A stretch of DNA of 64,000 bases, taken from the NCBI GenBank assembly GCA_003116995.1, contig BDSL01000192.1, forward strand, positions 1-64,000, read 5' to 3'. Positions 23,282 through 32,457 of this stretch are shown in pieces. Both the position numbers and the translations under genes were made by a program. This DNA is from Yamagishiella unicocca. Lineage: Eukaryota > Chlorophyta > Chlorophyceae > Chlamydomonadales > Volvocaceae. Position 1 is the first letter of the stretch. The number at the start of each line of letters is the position of its first letter. Under the pieces are notes generated by a model, which worked only from the letters and a program-made list of their open reading frames with translations, was not told the origin of the DNA and did not search any database.

Positions 23282-26200
23282 ATGTCTACGAAGTGCTTGA
23301 TCTCGATGGCATCCCCTCCAGGAAGCCGCGGCGCCCACGCCGCAGCGCCGTCGCTCTTGGTGACCCTAATCGCGACACTGCTGTCAGCAGCGCTGGCGAC
23401 GTCTCGCGCCTGCGACGACCCCTACACATTTCCTTACAAGACCACTGGGCACTACAACAAGCGCGACTGCCGCACCTACACGCTGATGGACCTGGATGCG
23501 GGATGCCTGCCGGACTGGTCCACTGCTAAGCACGTCTGCGCGAGCCGCGGCCTTGAGCTGGCGCCCGAGGGCGAGGAGGCGTCCAAAGGCAAGCTGCGCG
23601 CAGAGGGTCGCGTCACGTACAGCGGCAGGGAAACAAGCACTGGGGAGGATGGGATTAGTTGCGCGATGATGAGGACTAGGATGGAACGAGTGGGAGATTT
23701 TTGTTGTAACGGTTACAGTGGGTTCCAGACCAAGAGGTAGAACCATCGGGCGCATCGCCTGACACTGAACAAGACGGAGGAAACAAACACCGACATGCAC
23801 CGAAACAAAGGCAAACCACCGTCGGTTTTCTCTGCTTTCCTTGTCTTTTTCAGTGTCAGGCGATGCGCCCGATGGCTCTACCTTTTCAGGTCTGGAGCCC
23901 ACTGTAACGATTACAACAACCAGAGAGATGTTGGATGTCTGTAGCCCATCGATCCTGTGCCTTTCTTCGCGTGCAACAGCCGGTAGATTCTGTAGCGGAC
24001 GTCGATGGCAACCAATAAAACCTCCTTCTTCGTTCAGATCCTTCACTTGCACTCCGCGCTCGCGTGCGTCATGTGTCCCACAAGCTAAGCTGATGAGTGC
24101 TGCCCCCCAATGCATGCATGCGCCAGACGTCCTTACCACCCTCTGCGCCGGCAACCGCTTCACCTGCTGGATGGGCGGTGAGGCCGAGAAAGGCCTGTGC
24201 TATTTGATGAGCGCGGAGGGCTACACGCTCAAGCAGGGCTGCAAGCAGCTCGTGCGGTTCGTGTGCCGCGATAAAGGTGAGCGAGCTGGGCCGCTGTCAC
24301 AGCTAAACCCTAAAACCCTGGAACCCTAAAACCAAACTTAAGAATCATTACGGTAGTAGTAACTGTTACAGTGGGCCCCAGACCATCAGCAGGTAGCCAT
24401 CGGGCACATCGCCTGACACCGAAAATGACGCAGGACAGTGTTCCTACCCTAGGTAGGCAGCGATGCGGCCTGCCATGACACAAATACTGGACGTACGCCC
24501 GTTGGCGTGTCACCACCGCCGCGTACTTCGCTAGGTGCAAGTCATCATACATGTACCAGAAATAAGGCGTGGACAGCAGCTGGCAGCGCAGGCGTCTGAG
24601 CTAGCTGTATCGGCACTCACGCACATTGCATACATGTATCGGTGCTCCCTGCTATATCTCCCAAACAAATTGAAGTGCGGAGGAGGTTGACACCCGCCCT
24701 CCATGCGCCCCTAAACGCCCATAAACGCAGAGCCCAAGTGCCAGGGTCCGTCTCCACACGGTGAGTCGCCAAGGTCTACCACACGCCATCCTCCAGTTAC
24801 CTACCTAGCAGCAGGCGTTTCTTCGTAGCACCCTGCCTGCTGCTATGTATGACGAGCGCGGGAGCTTGAGTATGTAGGCCCTGATGAAGGGAATCGAACT
24901 ACGTAGCGGCCTTGCACCAAAGCACCAAAAACGTTGCTTGGGTGTTCGGGGTTTCGTAAGTCCAGCGAGACCAACGTTGTTTGACCCAGCGGATGGATCG
25001 CATGATGTTGGCAATGCCGCTTTGAGAGCTGATGACCGCAAATGAGTGGCTCTTGCCTACTTTGCTTGCACGCATTGCCCACCTCCCTACCGCCTGCTGT
25101 ACGCATGCGTTCATGTGACCGGCCGCCATACACATCGCATGCTGTGCGTGGTTACCTGCCGTACATCCACATACCACAGACTGCTACAAGAAGTGCCACG
25201 AGAAGAGCCCCTGGTACAAGCCCTATTGTGATAAGTACGGCAATAAGTACGACGATTACTGCTACGCCAAGTGCAGCGGCGAGGAGGAGCCGGTCCCTTG
25301 CTGGCAGACATCACCCTCACCATCGCCGAAGCCGCCAAGCCCTAAGCCCCCCAGCACTAAGCCTCCCAGTCCTATCCCTCCCAGCCCTAAGTCTCCCAGC
25401 CCACCACAGTCGCCGAACAAGCCGTCGCCGCCCAGCCCGCAGCCGCCCAGCCCGCAGCCGCCCAGCCCGCAGCCGCCCAGCCCGCAGCCGCCCAGCCCGC
25501 AGCCGCCCCGGCCCCCGCCCCGGCCCCCGCGAGGTGGGGTCGCCGAATTCGCGCATCCATTCGCAGATGCCCCGCGATTAGAAATACAGGTAGCAGCCAG
25601 CATAGCCATTTTTTATTATGTACATTATCGCACGATGGTCACTCCACTCTGAGGAGCCACAGACGACGGACGCAGCGGGCCAGGTATACCTGCCTTATAT
25701 AGATTGCAGCTAGCCTTCGGGGTTCATTGAACGTCCCCGCCGCCGCCCCCGCTGCTGCCCCGCCGCACGCAGGCTATTGCTACCAGCGGTGCCGCAAGGC
25801 CAACCGCTGGTGCAAGCCGCGAGTTCCATACTGCAACCAGGACGGCAAGAAGTACAGCGATTTCTGCTTCGCCAAGTGCGGTGGCGAGGAGAAGCCGGTG
25901 CCGTGCCGGCCACAAGGTGGGTGCGCGCGCCAAGCTAGCATACTGAGCCAAGCCATGCTATTTTTGTACAAGCATGTGTACGTACCTGCGTTTGTGTGAG
26001 CATACATACGTGTTGGTTGGCAATTGATCCAGATTTATTCTCCGCATGCATGCATGCTGCGCCGGCAATTGCCGCTTGCAAGCGGCAACACCGCCGGTGC
26101 AGGTAGGCCGGTGCATCCGCGCATTACTATATGATGCTTTCCAACATGCATACGTGTGCGGCATCGATTGACTTTGACTTCAAAATCGACTTTTCAACAC

Positions 26201-26621
26201 GCGAACTGAACGTACTGAAACAGTTAACAGTTACTACTACAGTCTCAGCTGCCCGCCCTCGCCTACCTTACGTACTTGCCCCCACCCACCGTCTATCTAA
26301 CCAACAGATGACGGAAACGTTGTGCAACTCAGCAAGGACGGCTACGACTACCGCATGTACACGAAGGACGCCAAGCAGCTCATGTGGTACGGCAACGCTG
26401 ACAAGTTCTGCGACACGCTGGGCAAGGGCTGGGACCTGGTGCCGTACTGGGACGCCAAGGGCTACGATGCCGTGCGCCAGCTGTGCGCCAAGAACCTCTA
26501 CACCTGCTGGCTCAAGCGCAAGGACAACGATAAGATGTGCTCACTCATGGCTGCGGATGGCTCGCTGCAGATGCAGGGCTGCGAGCAGGACGTGCGCTTC
26601 GTGTGCCGCAAGAAGCGCTGA
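23282..26621 (+). CDS. Secreted C-type-lectin-like/Kazal modular protein, gene 1
   Basis: Five exons, inferred by hand: 23282-23588, 24127-24276, 25180-25533, 25773-25916, 26308-26621 (TGA); about 422 aa. An in-frame ATG at 23306 would give 414 aa and is an equally good start. Order: hydrophobic signal peptide ending near ALATSRA; first C-type-lectin-like domain split over exons 1-2 ([28 protein letters not shown]); Kazal-like domain ([13 protein letters not shown]) plus Ser-Pro-Lys/Gln-Pro-Pro linker in exon 3; second Kazal-like domain in exon 4; terminal lectin-like domain in exon 5 ([24 protein letters not shown]). No EPN/QPD or WND calcium motifs are visible, so sugar binding is unproven. 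All four introns are phase 1; intron 1 uses a GC donor (AAAG|GCAAGC). Likely an extracellular-matrix glycoprotein. The family call is from cysteine/Trp spacing and boundaries are inferred. Confidence 0.75.
23703..23928. mobile_element. Inverted pair of LINE tails inside intron 1 of gene 1
   Basis: A minus-strand tail copy (about 23703-23820) is followed directly by a plus-strand copy (about 23822-23928), so the two 3' ends point outward. The inner sequences match the 3' UTR seen at 27.6 and 49.9 kb. The arms could form a long hairpin in the pre-mRNA between the GC donor at 23589 and the acceptor at 24126. Confidence 0.8.
24305..24333. repeat. Interstitial telomere-like motif
   Basis: Contains CCCTAAAA twice with a degenerate unit between. 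TTTTAGGG is the Chlamydomonas telomere unit. It lies in intron 2 of gene 1, immediately next to a LINE tail. Confidence 0.5.
24346..24425 (-). mobile_element. LINE 3'-tail fragment in intron 2 of gene 1
   Basis: Reverse-complement tail: (GTA)n, AACTGTTACAGTGGGCCCC, GTAGCCATCGGGC, CGCCTGACACCGAAAA. About 80 bp, 5'-truncated. Confidence 0.75.
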
Positions 26622-26737
26622 TGGTGTATGTATTAGTATAAGTAATAAAATACCTATTACAGAGTAGCACGCAACGAACATAAATTTATTTTAATATCCG
26701 CCGACACTCCGAGCTGTGAGATACTCGTTCGCTCGCT

Positions 26738-27554
26738 CGATTTGGTGCCAGGTCCGTGGTGTGCGAATGTGCCTATTTGGGGTAACCCGCTCCTCCCAGC
26801 TTCCCTGCCTGGGCCGGTGGTGGCCGGCAGGAAGCCTGGTTTTGAACACTTGCACCCGGTACTTGTGGGATGTTGGGCCCTTCAGACGTAAGGGGATGCT
26901 CTGACCCCGGAATGGCCCCGGTCACGAGCAGCCAAGGCGTTCTTGGCTTTTGGTCGTTGGTGGGAATGTATGGGCGCCTTGGAGGCCCTGCTCGCTGAGG
27001 TGTCGGCCCCGTGGGAACAAGCCGCGGCTCTGGTGCTGCCACTGAGCTCTCAGGGAGCGCCTCCTGCTCCGCCAGCGGTTGGGCAGGTGGTGTGCAACTG
27101 TGCATGCTCACCGCGCACCTGGGGTGGCGGCTGGGCGGTGGGTCGCCTCTGGCGCTGGGGGAGTTGACTGCTGTATGTACGGGTTGCGACGGCTGTGCAG
27201 CTGGCCGGGGTCGCGGACGCTTGGCGGGCAGCGCACGAGCTGGTTGTGCGCAAAGCACTTGGGGGCTCTGGATCTGTCCCGCCAGCGGCCCTTAGTGCCC
27301 TGCTGCAGCAAGTGTTCCGGCGGCTCTGGCCAGGGGTGAAGTGGGAGCCTTCCCATAAGGAGGGATGGTGGCGGCTGACTGTGGATGGGATCCCCTGTCT
27401 TGGGAACTCGCATATTCGGGGGGTAGCGGCTGCTCCCTGTATTTGGGTGTGGCGCGCCGGCTGGGGAGCGTCGAGGGGAGGTTTCCCCTCGCCTGCACCA
27501 TTTCTGGTTCTGCCCGGCGGCTCAGGATGTGGTTGGCCAACTAGAGGCCCGCCT
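26738..27554 (+). mobile_element. Degenerate LINE coding fragment, plus strand
   Basis: Translation in shifting frames gives segments that align with the 17076-19113 protein: GPWCANVPIWGNPLL, KPGFEHLHPVLVG, LEALLAEVSAPW, then AHELVVRKALGGSGS and KWEPSHKEGWWRLTVDGIP. Several frameshifts and an in-frame stop (near 26891) show it is dead. It is cut off at 27554, where a minus-strand LINE tail begins. Confidence 0.8.
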
Positions 27555-28998
27555 TGTTGTAACGGTTACAGTGGGTTCCAGACCAAGAGGTAGAACCATC
27601 GGGCATATCGCCTGACACTGAGAAAGACGGAGGAGAACAGTGGGTTCCAGACCAAGAGGTAGAACCATCGGGCATATCGCCTGACACTGAGAAAGACGGA
27701 GGAGACAAAGACCGATATGCACCGGAACAAAGGCAAACCACCAGAACACCAAATTGACAGGCCGTAGGCACACAGAGCAGCAGCCAGTACCCCAGGGGGA
27801 ATTTGCACTAGAGGCTCCCCTATCAGGAACCGACCACCAAACAACCTAACAGCCCAACAGTGAAGCGCCGCAACGATGCAAGCATCGGAACCAGCCGCCT
27901 CTCATCCCAAAAAACACGGACCCCTAGCGGGGCTCAACGCGCATATAGAACCGGAAAGTAAGAAGCACGGGAGACCCCGCTCCCCAAAACAACCCGGACC
28001 GATCACGAATCCACCAGTACCTCAGCCGGTCCCCCGCACACAAGGCGACTGGCGACAACCCGCAAGAAAGGATGCCGAGGCCCCACTGCGTCCCAGCCTT
28101 TCTGGGGAAGCCCCAACGCAGCAAAGCCCCTCAGAAGGGCCCAAATAAAACTCCACCCCCCCACGGCGAGATCCAGGAGACCACTTCCCGGAGTAAGAGG
28201 GGGACCACCAGCACCCGCCCTTGTCAGGGCCGCGGCCATAAACCGGCGCCCCACCTCCATGGCAGTAATAGCCGCCAGGATTACTACATCCCAGACGCAG
28301 GGCTGTACCCCGGGCGGTGCTTGCACCAAGCAGACTTGCGCCCGTGTCACCTCTGCATCGAGCTGGGTCTCGAGTTGGGCAATCACTGCTTGAGCCACCG
28401 GGCAGAACCAAAAGTAGTGCAGGCGGGGGATAACCGCCCCTGGACGCTCCCCAGCCGGCACACCACATCCACAGGGGGCCGCCATTACCGTCCGCATATG
28501 AGGGTTCCCGAGAAGGGGGATCCCATCCACAGACAGCCGCCACCACCCCTCCTTATAGGCAGGCTCCCACTTCATGCCAGGCCAGAGCCGCCGAAGCACT
28601 TGCTGCAGGGCATTCAGGGCCGCTGGCAGGACAGGCCCGGTACCCCCAAGCGCTTCGCGCACAAACACCTCATGCGCGGCCCGCCGGGCGTCCGCGATCT
28701 CGACCAGCTGCACAGCCGTCCCAACCCGAACAGTCATCTCCCGCAGCGTCAGTGGCGCCCCCCCGCCCAACCGCCACCCCAAGCGTGCGGTGAGCATGGA
28801 CCCCACTTCCTCCACCCCAGGTAGAGCGTGGGGTATACCCTGGGAGGATGCTGGCAGCACCAGTGCCGCTGCTTGCTTCCACGGGGTCGGCACCTCGGCG
28901 AGCAACGCTTCCGGAGCCCCCATATATACATTCCCGCCACCGACCAAATCCCAGAAACGTCTTCGCTGCTCTTGACCGCGGACCTGCGACGACGACAC
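27555..28998 (-). mobile_element. 5'-truncated LINE, minus strand, with duplicated 3' end
   Basis: Minus-strand element: coding region 28003-28998, about 450 bp of 3' UTR, and the terminal sequence ending ...CACTGTAACCGTTACAACAA. The last 70-75 bp before the terminus occur twice in tandem (27566-27640 and about 27641-27710), apart from the outermost stem. The coding region is one open frame of about 330 codons with KWEPAYKEGWWRLSVDGIP, LHYFWFCPVAQAV and FWALLRGFAALGLPQKGW-type motifs, like the LINE in array unit C. The 5' limit lies near 28980-29037. Confidence 0.85.
28003..28998 (-). CDS. LINE polyprotein C-terminal fragment
   Basis: Open frame of about 331 codons inside the minus-strand LINE. 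The residues correspond to the last half of the 17076-19113 protein, including the HYFWFCP zinc-binding-like motif and the terminal Trp/Leu-rich motif with ALGLPQKGWDAVG. The upstream RT core is absent. It is a retroelement remnant, not a host gene; the apparent start codon near 28998 lies at the truncation edge. Confidence 0.75.
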   Translation of the reverse strand: MSSSQVRGQEQRRRFWDLVGGGNVYMGAPEALLAEVPTPWKQAAALVLPASSQGIPHALPGVEEVGSMLTARLGWRLGGGAPLTLREMTVRVGTAVQLVEIADARRAAHEVFVREALGGTGPVLPAALNALQQVLRRLWPGMKWEPAYKEGWWRLSVDGIPLLGNPHMRTVMAAPCGCGVPAGERPGAVIPRLHYFWFCPVAQAVIAQLETQLDAEVTRAQVCLVQAPPGVQPCVWDVVILAAITAMEVGRRFMAAALTRAGAGGPPLTPGSGLLDLAVGGWSFIWALLRGFAALGLPQKGWDAVGPRHPFLRVVASRLVCGGPAEVLVDS

Positions 28999-29037
28999 TG
29001 CGGCAACCGCAATGGCCGCCGTTCCAAGCCATTACAC

Positions 29038-29415
29038 CGCCAGCGCATGAGCTGTTTGTGCGCGAAGCGCTTGGGGGCTCTGGGTCTGTTCCGCCAGCGG
29101 CCCTTGCTGCCCTGTATCAAGTGTTCTGGTGGCTCTGGTCAGGGGTGAAGTGAGAGCCTTCCCATAAGGAGGGATGGTGGCGGCTGACCGTGGATGGGAT
29201 TCCCCTTTTCGGGAACTCGCTCGCTGGCTGCTGCTGTTTTAGAGTCTAGCCTGATGGCTGGTGTCGTGGTGGTTTGCTTTTGTTAAGGTGCAGCTGAGTT
29301 TAAACTCTTTCTGTCTCTTTCTTGAGTTTCTGTCTCTTTTGTCTCCTTCAGCAGTGCAGGCGATGTGCCCGATGGTTCGGCCGGTTGGTCTGGAACCCGC
29401 TGTAACGTGTACTAC
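29038..29415 (+). mobile_element. Internally deleted LINE fragment, plus strand
   Basis: Starts with coding remnant AHELFVREALGGSGSVPP and KEGWWRLTVDGIPLFGNS, interrupted by a TGA near 29150. It then jumps to 3' UTR and tail: TCTCCTTCAGCAGTGCAGG, GATGTGCCCGATGGTTC, GGAACCCGCTGTAACGTG, ending in (ACT)n. The middle of the 3' coding region is missing. Confidence 0.75.
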
Positions 29416-29864
29416 TACTTCCATTGGGGCTATCGCTCGCAGGCGCCGTCGCGGATCGACGGAGCCACAATCGGCGCACAACCACATTTGCAGACGGGCT
29501 GCGTCCAACGGCATGACTAGATAGCACGGTCCCAGACCGCCATCTGCCGCATGCGCTTGGATGACGGAAAGGGGGATCTGGCTGGGGGATCTGTTTGGGA
29601 GCATATACGCGAATGTACGAATGTGTCGGACCGCGCGCCGGTCCCGCTTCTTGGAAGGGACGCGAGCCGGGCCAAGGCTGTCGCCTAGAAGGCAGGCAGC
29701 AGGCGTTAGCAGCTACATAATGCAAGCACCTTCCCCTTAAAACAATAACATACGCCAGCCTGTCCTAGTCGGTAAGCAATCAATCGGAGACAATTCTTGG
29801 CCACCGCAGTAGCAGCCAAGCTCGCTGCTGTTCCGCGAAGGCGCGCCGTCAGCCAACCACGTCT

Positions 29865-29871
29865 TATAAAT
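29865..29871 (+). promoter_or_regulatory. TATA-like box upstream of gene 2
   Basis: TATAAAT lies 53 bp before the ATG at 29924. No equivalent is obvious upstream of gene 1. Confidence 0.4.
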
Positions 29872-29923
29872 CCCACAAGAGCAGAGGCTCGTCACTGCTA
29901 TTCGCAAATTTGCGGCAACCGCA

Positions 29924-32457
29924 ATGGCGCCTACCCCAACAGGCCCCCGCGTCACCCGTGGCGGGGCGCTGCTGACGCGCTTGCTGCTCTCAGCGCTGCT
30001 GGCGACGTCTCGCGCCTGCGACGACCCCTACACATTTCCCTACAAGACCACTGGGCACTACAACAAGCGCGACTGCCGCACCTACACGCTGATGGACCTG
30101 GATGCGGGATGCCTGCCGGACTGGTCCACTGCTAAGCAAGTCTGCGCGAGCCGCGGCCTTGAGCTGGCGCCCGAGGGCGAGGAGGCGTCCAAAGGCAAGC
30201 CGATCAGCATATGTTGTTGGGGGCAGCGTACTGGCTTCCACATGTAGTGATTAGGGAGGACAACATCCCTCGCGCATGGGTGATCGATCGCGGAGCGCTT
30301 TTCAGGGGCACTGCGGCGCCCGACCAGCTATTGACTGCACAAAGTCTTTGCAGTCGATGAGCTAATAAATTACTAATAAATTACTACGACAGAACTAAAT
30401 TACTACGGCAGAACTACTGCAGTCGATGACCGAAATCGTTGTTAGTGCATCAATTACTGCTGTCGATGACCGAAATTCCACCGCGCGCCCACCGTCGTAC
30501 TTCCACGCAACCCTACCTGTGGTTACTACTGCCTACCTGCGGTTAGTGGCTAACGCAACCCCGCCATATACCGCCTAATGCGTGGTGCTCTTCTCGCTCC
30601 ACGATGCAGACTCCATCAACACCCTCTGCGCCGGCAACCACTTCACCTGCTGGATGGGCGGCGAGGTCAGCAGCGAAGCCAGCGGCCCGCACTGCCTCCT
30701 GATGTCCCAGGAGGGCTACACGCTCAGGCAGGGCTGCAAGCAGCCCGTGCGCTTCGTGTGCCGCGACAAAGGTAAGGCACTGCGGCGTTGTTGTTGTGAA
30801 CCCATGGATGGGGGGGCAAGCAGGGGCCAACGGCAAATGCAGAGAGCATATGTAGCCGTCGGTGGGTCGTCTATTTAAGTAGTAGTAACTGTTACAGTGG
30901 GTTACAGTCTTAATGATTGAAGCGCATCGGATGCACAGATTCGATGATGAGCCAGCAGACGCGCGCAAATGTCGTTTTGTCGAGCATCATCTGCATTGTG
31001 AACGCATGTCTGCGGTGATCCCCTTGCGTTACGTGTATGCGCTGGCTGGATGGCACAGAGGTCCGTTCATCCAATTTGTCTGCTGGCTTGCAGATCCGTG
31101 CAGATCACACTGCCTATGATGGTACCGTTGCCGCCCTCCAAACATGCATACGTGCGCGCAGATTCCAAGTGCCCGCCGCCGCCCTCACCACCACCGAAAC
31201 CGTCAAATGGTGGGTCGCTACACACAGAGCATACCGACACGTACGGGTTAGCAACGAATGTCCATGATAGGGCCTGCCTTCAATCTAATGGCTCAGCTCT
31301 TTGCGATGGTGGTGGTGGGGGCGCGACAAAGGAAAGGCAAAGGGCTAAACGGACGCCATGCTGGAGTAACGGTTACTACTACAGCAGGGGGAAACCTTTT
31401 TGTTAGCTGCTTCTGGTATGTTATGCCCCAACCTTTGGCCATAATCCACCACTGTACTACTATCAAACGTCGTTGGCGGTCCTACTTATTGCGCCACAAG
31501 CAGGCAACTGCTACGAGGCGTGCCACAAGGAGTTCTACTGGTACAAGCCCTACGATACCTACTGTGACAAGTACGGCAACAAGTACGACAACTACTGCAA
31601 GGCCAAGTGCAGCTGCGGCTGTGAGCCTCTCCTCTGCCCAAAGCCGCCAAGCCCGAAGCCGCCAAGCCCGAAGCCGCCAAGCCCGAAGCCACCGAGCCCG
31701 AAGCCGCCAAGCCCGAAGCCGCCAAGCCCGAAGCCGCCGAGCCCGAAGCCGCCAAGCCCGAAGCCGCCAAGCCCGAAGCCGCCAAGCCCGAAGCCGCCGA
31801 GCCCGAAGCCGCCGAGCCCGAAGCCGCCGAGCCCGAAGCCGCCGAGCCCGAAGCCACCGAGCCCGAAGCCACCGAGCCCGAAGCCGCCAAGCCCGAAGCC
31901 GCCGAGCCCAAAGCCGCCCCGCGTATGGAAAGGTGCGACTATGGTGCTTCTAATACGCAAACCTTCTTTTGAGGGACTTTGACCAGGCGAGCGCACGTAC
32001 TACCGTTTTATTTCATTCACGCGGCTAACCGATATGGTTCAGCCGGTTCAGCACGGTTCATTTCTTTCACACATCCTGCTTCGCTCTCTCCCAAGTCGCT
32101 TACTGGCCACAACCCGCCCAATCGATCGCTTCTCACGCAGACGACTACAACGTGCCGGTTCTACACAAGGATGGCTACGACTACCGCATGTACACGAAGG
32201 ACGCCAAGCAGCTCATGCGGTACGGCAACGCAGACAAGTTCTGCGACACGCTGGGCAAGGGCTGGGACCTGGTGCCGTACTGGGACGCCAAGGGCTACGA
32301 TGCCGTGCGCCAGCTGTGCGCCAAGAACCACTTCACCTGCTGGCTCAAGCGCAAGGACAACGATAAGATGTGCTCACTCATGGCCGCGGATGGCTCGCTG
32401 CAGATGCAGGGCTGCGAGCAGGACGTGCGCTTCGTGTGCCGCAAGAAGAGCGCCTAG
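29924..32457 (+). CDS. Secreted C-type-lectin-like/Kazal modular protein, gene 2
   Basis: Paralogue of gene 1, about 408 aa in five exons: 29924-30194, 30610-30771, 31162-31209, 31504-31932, 32141-32457 (TAG). The signal peptide ends near LLATSRA. The first lectin-like domain (exons 1-2) is nearly identical to gene 1 in its first half. A 48-nt exon encodes a Cys plus Pro-rich spacer ([14 protein letters not shown]). Exon 4 carries a Kazal-like domain ([14 protein letters not shown]) and then about 19 tandem SPKPP repeats, typical of hydroxyproline-rich O-glycosylated cell-wall rods. The terminal lectin-like domain is almost the same as in gene 1. All four introns are phase 1, and intron 1 again has a GC donor (AAAG|GCAAGC). 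Expected to act outside the cell; its ligand is unknown. Confidence 0.78.

Noticed and set aside
24843..24905. tRNA-like T-arm (GTTCGATTCCC on the minus strand)
   Set aside because: No matching acceptor, anticodon or D-arm could be built around it.
25042..25581. 179-codon Arg/Ser/Pro-rich ORF
   Set aside because: Off-frame reading of the Kazal/Pro-rich exon of gene 1.
31486..31996. Long antisense ORFs rich in Gly-Leu-Gly-Gly-Phe or Ala-Ser-Gly opposite the SPKPP rod
   Set aside because: They are shadows of the 15-bp coding repeat read in other frames.
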